A stretch of 14,545 nucleotides of DNA from Butyriboletus loyo. Lineage: Eukaryota; Basidiomycota; Agaricomycetes; Boletales; Boletaceae. This document shows positions 1 to 7,199 of this stretch, one piece after another. The number at the start of each line of letters is the position of its first letter. Position 1 is the stretch's first letter. The notes below the pieces were generated by a model. The model was not told the DNA's origin. It made no database searches and saw only the letters and a list, made by a program, of their open reading frames with translations. The translations under genes were made by a program, and so were the position numbers. The DNA is taken from positions 1-14,545 of the forward strand of contig JBBPSI010000404.1 of assembly GCA_038093515.1 (NCBI GenBank), given 5' to 3'.

Positions 1-225
1 GGCTACCCAAGCCACTTAGTGCCCAAAACGTGGATGGGTCAAACAACCAAGGAGGAGTCATACAACATAAAGTCACCATCTCCATCAGGATTGGAGAAAC
101 CAAGGAGGAATGGAGCTTCCCAGTCCTCAACATAGGAAGAGAGAACATGATCCTGGGTTTACCGTGGTTACGAGAAGCAAACCCAGTAATAGATTGGGCC
201 ACTGGCCATATCTGTTACAGTTTTA
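1..225 (+). mobile_element. Ty3/gypsy-type retropepsin fragment (pol remnant)
   Basis: This is the C-terminal part of a retrotransposon aspartic protease, which would cleave the Gag-Pol polyprotein in virus-like particles. One frame (starting at base 3) is open through here. It contains an N-V-D-G motif near codon 10, a stretch of alternating hydrophobic residues, and the diagnostic end motif ILGLPWLREANPVIDW (about 150-202), which in Ty3/gypsy proteases follows the flap. The catalytic DTG/DSG triad would lie upstream of the window and is not seen. No reverse transcriptase follows: after the motif the sequence turns into unrelated GC-rich DNA, so the copy is truncated on the 3' side. The frame stays open to a stop at 315-317, but those last 30 codons look unrelated. 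The family call is secure; the exact right boundary is not. Confidence 0.85.
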
Positions 226-803
226 CCCCTAAGCGTACCCCGCCACTCGTTTTCCCATGCTCACGCGTCCCCGCCGCCCCCGCCGTCTGGCAATGCCACC
301 CATCGACCGCTCCTTAGTCGCCTAATGGACGTTATCCACTTCCCCGGTTGCTCCTGTGAGTCTCTGTGCCGTTGCACGAGATAGCCCCTGTCTTCTCGCC
401 CCGTCGGGCCGGACCTTCAGCTGAGCTGTCGCGTCCCTCTTTATTTGACCAATGACATTTCTTACATCACGTGACTAGCACGTGACTAGATTACGACGCG
501 TCAGTACCTTTGCGTCGAGACCCGTATCCAAGGGCTCCGCCGTTCGCGCATCCTTCGCCCTGTGGGGCCGGCCTCATGGACATCGTCACTTCACGTTCAG
601 CACTTCTCATTCGCTGACGATGTCGCCACCTTACTCGGAGCTTCGCTCCCTCGTTACTGGCACTTTGCCACTTCCTTCTTTCACCGCTATGACTCAGACG
701 GACTCATAGCCCTTTGCCCTCGCTGCCACGCACAGCAGATGCTGACCTTTGATACCTGTATATATGCGTACTTGGGGCGAAGTACTGACTCCTTTTCACG
801 TAG
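226..803. other. Unassigned GC-rich segment between retroelement and nucleoporin fragment
   Basis: About 580 bases in which I recognise no gene. Several frames are open for 60-180 codons because the DNA is GC-rich, but none has family-like sequence, and none joins in frame to the nucleoporin exon that begins at 804. The last 46 bases or so (GT at about 758, AG at 802-803) look like a native intron of the nucleoporin gene, with a plausible pyrimidine tract and CACGTAG acceptor. The exon expected upstream of it is not found, so the left breakpoint of the nucleoporin fragment probably falls in or just before that intron. Confidence 0.5.
468..489. repeat. Perfect tandem pair of an 11-bp CACGTG-containing motif
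   Basis: CACGTGACTAG occurs twice back to back (468-478 and 479-489). Each copy carries the palindrome CACGTG, the core site for basic helix-loop-helix factors such as fungal Cbf1. A CCAAT-like stretch (GACCAATGAC) lies about 20 bases upstream. It could be a regulatory site of a lost gene or a chance tandem duplication; no start codon can be linked to it with confidence. Confidence 0.45.
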
Positions 804-1880
804 GCTGTTTCTGCACTGTGGGAGCGTCCGGAAACCGAGATTGAGGCGGTTCATCTTGCGATTGCGTTGGCGTACCATGGTCTGTTGCGCGTCCCTTCAC
901 GTGCAGAGACATCAGAGCTTGGCCCTCGTACGTCCCCTTCATCTTTACAACGTTTTACAACCATTCAAGAGTCACGCCGCCAGTGACCTTGTCGCCTCTC
1001 AGTCCACCCGCCCTCAGCCTCTCCACACTGATCTGGCGCTACGTCCGCCAGTTTGTGAAAATGGACGCGAAAGAAGCACTCCAATACGTCTACTGTGTTT
1101 GCTTATCCGCAGATCAGGGTAACGGTGTCGGAAAAGAGAACTTGGAGAGTGCTTGGGAACTTGCACGACGCATCATCGTGTTGGCGCACTCGGGGCCGGC
1201 ATGGGAGGAGCTCGTTGGTGGGTTTAGACCTGATGGCACGAAATTCGTATGTCTCCCTGTTTCTTTTGTCGTCGGATCCCACTTTTCTTACTTGCGAGGG
1301 TTCTCGATTGGTAGAGTGGCGTCATTGAGCAGGGAGCCTCACTGCTCCACTTGCAAAACACGACTCAATACAACGAGCAAATTCTCATTCGCGCCGCGCG
1401 CGAGTCCGAGGCAAACGACCGCATTCCTGAAGCGATCAAGTTGTACAACCTCGCTGGTGACTATGCAACCGTGATCGCATGCCTCGCGCAAGCGCTCGGG
1501 AACGCGCTCTCGTTGCCGACGACGGGAGGGGAAAACGAGAAGGGGAGGACGATCGAAAAGACGGCTGTCGAAATTTTGCGACATTATGAGAGGATGAATA
1601 GGGCTGTGGGGAGGGATAGAGACGCCGCTGTGAAGCTTTTGAGAGTGAGGGAGGCGATAAATTCGAAGAATGCTGGAAGACCGGATGTCACACTCGAGGT
1701 ATGTCGCTTCCTTTTCGCTTTCGTGCTCCTTTTTGCGAATTTCGGATGGTCGCTAGATCATGGAGTCGACGGATCTTATTCCACTGGGTGGGGACGTCGC
1801 AAAAATCACTCGCAAAGCAGAAGAATTCAAGGATATTCATGACGCGCTCCAACGCAACTTACAAGTTTACTTGCCTCTGA
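804..1880 (+). pseudogene. NIC96: Nup93/Nic96 nucleoporin, internal to C-terminal fragment
   Basis: Nup93/Nic96 is an alpha-helical scaffold nucleoporin of the inner ring of the nuclear pore. Four exons are visible: 804-927, 984-1246, 1315-1698 and 1757 to about 1880, separated by GT-AG introns of 56, 68 and 58 nt (phases 1, 0, 0). Family signatures are TEIEAVHLAIALAYHGLL in the first exon, WRYVRQFVKMDAKEALQYVY with LSADQ in the second, GVIEQGASLLHLQ followed by an IKLYNLAGDYATVI motif in the third, and a DLIPL segment with an EEF helix in the fourth. About 300 codons are present, against the 800-900 residues I expect for the fungal protein. The N-terminal half is missing, and after the codons for YLPL the C-terminal helices are replaced by unrelated sequence with a stop at 1903-1905. 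Within the fragment I see no frameshift or stop. Its CpG-rich composition matches host genes and contrasts sharply with the cassette that follows. Family confident; pseudogene status inferred from the truncations. Confidence 0.85.
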
Positions 1881-1924
1881 CACGATCGAAAAGGATTCGC
1901 TCTTGACGGTGCTCAAATAAATGT

Positions 1925-1939
1925 TATGATTATAACACT
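1925..1939. repeat. 15-bp exact match to the solo-LTR 3' end, at the nucleoporin/cassette junction
   Basis: TATGATTATAACACT here is repeated exactly, in the same orientation, at 4932-4946, where it forms the last 13 bases of the solo LTR plus two bases of flanking sequence. It sits at the point where nucleoporin-derived sequence has ended and the CpG-poor cassette starts. A 15-base match is unlikely by chance, so it may be a remnant LTR terminus or a breakpoint homology. Both copies lie in small inverted repeats (TGTTAT/ATAACA here; TGTTATAA/TTATAACA at 4920-4944). Confidence 0.6.
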
Positions 1940-2717
1940 TCCTCCACCTGATTCAAGAACATCAGACAAGCCACCCCCAGGATGTATTTGAATTTCACCA
2001 TTGGCTGGATGATCAGGAGAGCTGCAGGAGGGCATGGGGAAAGGTAGTGAGGAGGTGGTGGTGAATGATGGGGATGATGCAGGGCAGGAGGTAGGGAGTG
2101 GGGTGGGCCCCCAAGCGGGGATGTCTAGGATGGCTCCTAGTGGGGCGAAGTGCCCCCGCAATTCCCACCTGCAAATTGCAGCCACAGTGGATAATTCCCC
2201 TCTGCCTGCCACAGCAGGCAGGGATATTCTCCGGGATCAGCAGTCAATGGCATCAGAGCCATCAGTGGGGACAGCAGACCCTCCGCCAAAGCCTGCAGCA
2301 GCATATCCTGAGGCCAATGTTGCAAGGGGCAGAAAAAGGGTTGCTGCATCCACTAAGCATAAGGAGGCCAATGATAAACATCTAGGGGCATTGACATCAG
2401 CCCCTAAGTAGCAACAAGCGGCACAAGTACCACCAATTGCCCAAGGGGGCAGTTTCACCCCAGAACCAGCTGTGAGGCCTTCCCACAAGAGCAAAACTGC
2501 ACATCAGCTGCAATTGGAAGACTCAGTCGGAGATGTGATGAAACAATATGCCTCCCCACCCAGGCCCACAACCCTGCCAATTGCCAAATGGTGGAGGATA
2601 TCCACAGAGGATATAGTGGTGTGTAAGTCATTGCGTGCCTGCAAGGTACCGATCCCTGTTGATGCAGAGGTTGAAATGCCAGTGAAAAGGGGTTCAAAAA
2701 GGCGGAACATCCACTAA
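1932..2717 (+). pseudogene. Cassette gene A remnant: hydrophilic protein of unknown function
   Basis: One reading frame runs from about 1932 to a terminal TAG-free end at 2715-2717, interrupted by TGA at 1989-1991, TGA at 2010-2012 and TAG at 2409-2411. The longest open part is 2034-2411; the rest resumes in the same frame to 2717. I do not recognise the family. The product is Pro/Gly/acid-rich at the N-terminus (an EEVVVNDGDDAGQE stretch), then has a basic GRKRVAASTKHKEANDKH patch followed by LGALTSAPK, and ends with a basic tail (KRGSKRRNIH). The two TGA codons and the TAG are what CGA and CAG codons become after C to T change. The 5' end probably lies beyond the junction at about 1925, so the gene is likely truncated as well as mutated. 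A frame offset by one is also open from 1942 to 2032 and could be an alternative N-terminus. It converges on gene B. Confidence 0.55.
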
Positions 2718-2872
2718 ACTAACCATCCCCTAGTACATACATATGTAGGCTTGGTTGGAATTCTTGTAGCATATGGGCCTGTCACCCTCATCCTTATAAT
2801 TAGATTTTTTTATAATTATTCCAACTGTAAATTGATTCAGAAAATGAATATATACAAGGTAAAACACTACTT
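2718..2872. other. AT-rich interval between convergent genes A and B
   Basis: About 155 bases with runs of A/T (for example around 2798-2830), consistent with the overlapping 3' untranslated regions of two genes pointing at each other. No recognisable coding sequence or RNA gene is seen. Confidence 0.45.
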
Positions 2873-4055
2873 CTACAGGTCCCTGCCTAGATATACATTG
2901 CTATCTACTTCCACCATCCTTTCCTCCAGCGGAACCACAATTCCTTCCTCCTCCTGACATCCTGTGGCATTGTCATCTGTGACATCCATCTGCTTCTCCT
3001 GCTCTTCCATCTCCACAGCCACATCAGCAGGAGACTTACCTTCCCCATCCCCTGGGATCACATCATCTCCCTGCACCTCATCCCTGCTGATGACCCCCCT
3101 TCATCCTCTGTTGCCACATCGAGTGATTCAATCGGCAGGTATGATGGAGCCCACAGTGCTTGGGGTGCTTCCAATGAAGGGGGAAGTGATGCTGGCAGGC
3201 TGCATTGGTGAGGCTCCTGCTCACTCTGGCATGGTGTGGAGGAGCCCATGGTAGAGCCATGAGATATGGTGCTGCCTGGCGGGGGTGTCCTGCAGGGTGG
3301 CAACGTTGGCAGCTCTGCACCTGTCACTTCTGGCAGGGATTGAGGTGCTGTTGGGGCAGCAGGGGCAGACCCTTCTGGGGAGGCAGATGGGACATGGGCA
3401 GGCATTTGAAGGGCATGTCATCGAGCTTGTTCAATGACATGCCCCAGGGAGAGGAATCCCTGCTCCAGCACGCGTACCCACTCATCAAACTCAAGCTGCA
3501 GGGCGCAGTACACCACCTGCAGGGCTGCAAACTCCTTGCAGAGTTGCACATGCTCTGCCCATGAAACAAACAGAGACCCATTGATGCCATAGGAGGGCCC
3601 CGAGTTCCTACCTACAGCCGCAGGGGGGGTGCCTGAGCTGGGTGGGGCTAGGGGAGGGGGAGCGAGCCCTTCTGCCACTGCAATTGAAGGGGGCAGGCAA
3701 GGGCAAGGGCAGGGCATGGTAGCCTTGCTGCTGGGGTGCTTGGGCTGGGGGGGAGGTGGGGGTAAAATTGTGGAGGTAGAGGCCGCTGTGGATGGCTGAG
3801 GAAATGCTACAAAAATCAGCATATGGATTGTTGTGCATGAAATGGAATACTTACCTTTGGCCCTGGGCAGGGCATGGATGACCACAGTCAGTAGGCCACT
3901 GCTTCGCTGGCCTTGGGGTGGCAGGGATTGTTGCTGCTTTTGAGGGCAGTGCGGCAGTATGTGGATGCTGAGGGGCAGTCCCTGTGGTGGAGGCATCCTT
4001 GGCCTTGACTGGGACCTCATGCGCATCTGCTTCGTCATGGGCCCCCCATGTGGCT

Positions 4056-4142
4056 ACACCACTTCTTGCATTGGCAGCAGGTTCCACAGGCACCCTTGGT
4101 ATTGGGGACACATTCCACCCCAACCTGCAGGCATTCCTCGCA
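4056..4142 (-). other. Zn(II)2Cys6-like cysteine cluster of gene B
   Basis: The six cysteines sit in the order and spacing C-X2-C-X6-C-X7-C-X2-C-X6-C, inside the range for fungal binuclear zinc clusters (CX2CX6CX5-12CX2CX6-8C). Two extra cysteines lie within the last interval. A basic stretch with four arginines is about 18 residues upstream. In classical factors basic residues lie between the second and third cysteines; here that loop (LQVGVE) has none, so DNA binding is not assured. Confidence 0.6.
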
Positions 4143-4447
4143 TGCATTCGGCGGCTGGGAGGGTGGGGGCAACTTGAGCACCTTTGCAGTGAATCGCCTC
4201 CTTCTTGTCTGCATGGAGGGCACAGCAGGTTTGGGTTGTGGGGAAATGGACACTGACATGGTATCGATGGAGGGCGAGGTGCTGGGCAGGGGCACTGAGC
4301 TGGTGGTGTAGGTGAGGGCAGGAGATGGGGTGTTAGCGGGCCTGTCCCAACTGGCACTGTCATTACTTTCATCATCTTCTGCATTTGCCATCAGGGTGAT
4401 CCTGAGGTATGGCCTGGCAGTCCCCATTGTGTCCACCTGCCACTGAA

Positions 4448-4944
4448 TGTTACGAGACAACAATTGTTATCAAGTGGCACACAGGGTTCTGCAACTGTTG
4501 CAGTTATACACAATAACTGGCGAGGTGTAATGAGGATAGCTCAGACCTTAATCTCTCAACTGTTGCCAGTGAATAAGACAAGTGGTTAAAGCTAGGGAAT
4601 CCTAGCCCAAACTGCAAGCCTTTATATATTACAAGGGAACACGCACAGACCAAGCAGTGTGTGAGACTAATTACTATACATGTATATATGAGAAGAAGTC
4701 AGGGTCGACGGAGATTAAATAGAAGTCGACGGCAATCAAAAAGAAGAGAAGCAAACAGAGATTAAATACATGAGGTGTGACATCATAGAGTCTGGGCCAG
4801 TCTGGACCATGACATCATATGCTTAGTCAGCCTATGATCACATGTATTATCCCACAATCACATGTACTGAGTCATGTGACCTTTGAAAGAGAAATATGAC
4901 AAAGTCCAAATGCAAAGTCTGTTATAAGTGATATGATTATAACA
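4448..4944 (+). mobile_element. Solo LTR of an LTR retrotransposon, 497 bp, with 5-bp target duplication
   Basis: The element begins TGTTACGAGA and ends TTATAACA, giving the standard TG...CA ends. It is flanked by CTGAA at 4443-4447 and CTGAA at 4945-4949, a perfect 5-bp target site duplication. A TATA-like TTTATATATT lies at 4621-4630, which suggests plus orientation. No protein-coding interior is present, so this is a solo LTR left by LTR-LTR recombination. It interrupts gene B, whose frame is restored when the LTR and one CTGAA are removed. Internally there are short direct repeats (GTCGACGG twice and GAGATTAAATA twice, 4705-4770) and an 8-bp inverted repeat at its 3' end (4920-4927 with 4937-4944). 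Confidence 0.85.
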
Positions 4945-4946
4945 CT
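4932..4946. repeat. Second copy of the 15-bp TATGATTATAACACT repeat (LTR 3' end)
   Basis: Exact direct copy of 1925-1939. Here the last two bases (CT) belong to the target duplication, so the match at 1925 extends past the LTR edge by two bases. Confidence 0.6.
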
Positions 4947-5520
4947 GAAGAGGTCACCCACATTCTTCCTCTTCCACTGCTGGATTCACCTTCCTCTTCC
5001 CCTTCACAACCTGCTTCCAGCACTGAACATCTTCCTCCTCATCCTCCTCCGCATCCTTATTGCCCCTCCACTCATTCTCCACATCCTCCAGATTGTTCTC
5101 TTCCATGGGCTCCAGCTTCACCTGCACATGGCCCCTTCTGACCAGTGACCAACCATATGCGCTTCTAAACCCACCCCTGCTACCTTCCACCTGTCTCCAA
5201 GGGTGTGCATTGAGCCCCTCAGGATCCTGCTGCATGATCTGATGCCAATCAGGCCACTCCAAGGGATCGTGTCACCAGAACATGTTGACTGCGACCAGAA
5301 GCGGCAGCACTTCAGCCACCTCATCTATGACCACCATCGCCATTTCCTTGAATTTATTAGTCACCATGTACATCCATCAAATACTTATATCACTCACCAT
5401 ACCGCTCTCGATTGCCTCAACCGTCCTGCTCCAATTGTCCTGGCCACCTGCGCTGACATATTCCCTGATGGCTTGGGAGATCTGAGCCCTTGCACTTTCA
5501 AGGATTCAATTGGCCGACAT

Positions 5521-5727
5521 CTTGAGTATTTGAGAGGGAATAAGAGATGATGGGGGTGGAGTGATGTGTGATGGCCTGATATAATGAGGAAAATGTTCAA
5601 TGTCCAGATTCCCATGCATTCACATGTTTTGAAATCCACCAACCCCAAATGGGTAATCATTAATTCATTGTTGTCTTGGCTGTGCTCTGCACCTCAGTCT
5701 TGCTTCAACACAACCTGCCCAACCACC
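5521..5727. promoter_or_regulatory. Divergent promoter interval between genes B and C
   Basis: The inferred start codons of gene B (ATG at 5520-5518, minus) and gene C (ATG at 5728-5730, plus) lie 207 bp apart and point away from each other. The interval holds a TATAAT-like stretch near 5580 and an ATTAATTCATT AT-rich patch near 5660. Start sites cannot be assigned from sequence. The gene C start has a good context (CCACCATG). Confidence 0.45.
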
Positions 5728-7122
5728 ATGAGCCCCACACCTTTCCTGCAGAAAGATCGTGAATCCCCACCGATGGAGGGCAGGCACTGCCGAGTTTGTT
5801 TCATCAACTCTTGTAAGTTCCATGCTAAGTATGCATATGGACATTCACCCTTTACAGCTGAGGTGTTCCACATCCCCTGAGAAGAGGCATCTCCCTTCGC
5901 CACTTCAGATGGGCAGGAGGATCTGGCAGGAGTTGTCATTCCACTGCCACCCCTACCACTTCTCACCCCCTGCCCCAGCTTGCAGAACCCCCTGGCAGGC
6001 TTGGTTATCCCTCCGCCACTTCCGCTCTGCACCGCAGCCCACAGCCCTTCCGATACCCTTGCCAGTGTCTTCATACTGCTGCCACCTCTATCTCCAGCCA
6101 CTGCCCCCAACATGTCAAACCCTCTCTCTGGCCTCAACATTCCCCTACCGCTGATGCTCTCCCCTGCTACCACCCCCCCAATCATTATTTCCATGGGAAC
6201 TGCCATTCCCATGCTGCCTCCCTGCCCCACTGCAGCCCCCCGCCCTTCAAATCCACTCTCTAGCATCTTAATTCTGCCACTGCCACCCTTTCTCATTGCC
6301 ATGTCATGCTCCACAGATGCCCTCGCCAACATCTTCATTCCCCCACCCCCACCTGTTCCCACATCCTCACATGCCATTGTAGGCATCTCCCATCTCCAAC
6401 CCCCACTGCCTCCTGCCTCAGTCGCCACTCCCTCAGCAGCTGCACAAAATCCTGGCAGTCTTGCTCATGAAGACTCCATGGATGTGGACCTGCCTGGTAA
6501 GTGCCCCTCTGCAATCCCCCATGCCTTGTATTGATGACCTTTCTGTGGTCTTCAAGACCCTCCTCCTGCCCCTCAAAACGCCAACCCTGCCCCTGTAGAC
6601 TTCACCAGGTACCAGCACCCACTCCAGGCAGAATTCCTGCCCCACATTCTGGAGCTGCGGGCCTTTAACCAGTGCAAAAATCAGCAAATGCTAATGGAGC
6701 ACTGCTGCAGATCCCTTGATAAGCACATCACCTCCTATTCTTCCATTCATCCAACTAATACATCCATTTCCAGCCCCTGAGGAGAATGCAGCCACACTTA
6801 GGCTGCTTCAGATGGAAGAGTTCCCTGGATTGGAACATTTCAATTTGGGTAAGGAGGATTCCTCCACATCCTAACCCTCCTTCATTCTTACATTCATGCA
6901 GAAGCCTTGGGTGCCTACTCAAATCCTCAAGAGAATCCTCTCCCCACTGCTATGTGCGAAGCACAGTGGCTTGATGCCCCTATCAAAAGGGTCATATGGA
7001 GGTATGAATCCTTGTTCTTGCAAGCATGTGGTCAGTGGCACAGGGCAGTGGCGAGGATATTGACAGAGCTAGAGAGGTTGGAGGCTATTCAGGCTGAAAG
7101 AGATAGGTTAAATGGAATCTAA
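5728..7122 (+). pseudogene. Cassette gene C: five-exon Pro-rich repeat protein with helical C-terminus, disabled
   Basis: Exons 5728-5812, 5858-6496, 6557-6718, 6774-6848 and 6902-7122 give 1182 nt, or 393 residues. All four introns are phase 1 (45, 60, 55 and 53 nt). Three have good GT donors and AG acceptors; the third has AT at 6719-6720 where GT is expected (ATAAGC), although its branch-like CTAAT and CAG acceptor are intact and splicing there restores the frame. A TGA at 5878-5880 interrupts exon 2 in frame. The product starts with a short CRVC-containing segment (residues 21-24), then about seven Pro/Leu-rich repeats of 21-24 residues, an acidic EDSMDVD stretch, helices with LQAEFLPHILELRAFNQ, and a charged amphipathic C-terminus (ARILTELERLEAIQAERDRL) likely to form a coiled coil. 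I do not recognise the family. The minus strand over the repeat is also open for 244 codons, which I judge a shadow. With the stop and donor lesion it should not make a full product. Confidence 0.65.
5915..6425 (+). repeat. Degenerate 63-72-bp tandem repeats encoding Pro/Leu-rich units in gene C
   Basis: About seven consecutive units encode variants of NPLAGLxIPPPLPL followed by a Thr/Ala/Ser/Pro spacer (for example NPLAGLVIPPPLPL, NPLSGLNIPLPL, NPLSSILILPLPPF, DALANIFIPPPPP). Units are 21-24 residues and differ by substitutions and small in-frame length changes, consistent with an old coding minisatellite. Confidence 0.65.
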
Positions 7123-7199
7123 ATGTACATGTAGTAAACTATTGACATAACTCCTCAAATTGAAATTGGGGCCTGATATTTACCACTTAGTAGACCCTC

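Larger units (their letters stand above)
2873..5520 (-). pseudogene. Cassette gene B: Zn2Cys6-like protein, split by a solo LTR and multiply disabled
   Basis: Reconstructed exons on the minus strand: 5520-5398, 5346-3855 (containing the LTR at 4448-4944) and 3806-2873. Introns are 5397-5347 (GTGAGT donor, GACTAAT branch-like site) and 3854-3807 (GTAAGT donor, TTTGTAG acceptor). Removing the LTR and one target copy joins the upstream part (ending EEEECG) to the downstream part (beginning PLQWQVDTM) in the same frame, which is why I treat them as one gene of roughly 680 codons. Features in order: an amphipathic N-terminal helix (ARAQISQAIREYV), an acidic run (EEDEEED), a basic RRRR patch, then six cysteines spaced C-X2-C-X6-C-X7-C-X2-C-X6-C at 4142-4056, the spacing of fungal Zn(II)2Cys6 DNA-binding clusters. 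After that come Pro-rich linkers, a conserved-looking helical segment (SWAEHVQLCKEFAALQ) and an acidic tail. Lesions: TGA at 5508-5506, 5274-5272, 4956-4954 and 3420-3418, plus frame changes near two six-G runs (4047-4042 and 3097-3092). Function unknown; DNA binding is inferred from cysteine spacing only. Confidence 0.65.

Noticed and set aside
226..760. 5' exons of the nucleoporin gene
   Set aside because: None of the frames matches the expected upstream helices, and the nearest frame enters the intron in the wrong phase for the exon at 804.
2751..2957. 68-codon plus-strand frame with a hydrophobic N-terminus
   Set aside because: It lies in the AT-rich gap and overlaps the 3' end of gene B; no conserved features.
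5694..6428. 244-codon minus-strand open frame, Gly/Met/Arg-rich
   Set aside because: It is the antisense of the gene C repeat exon; the plus strand has the spliced, multi-exon structure and the minus frame stays open only because of the repeat composition.
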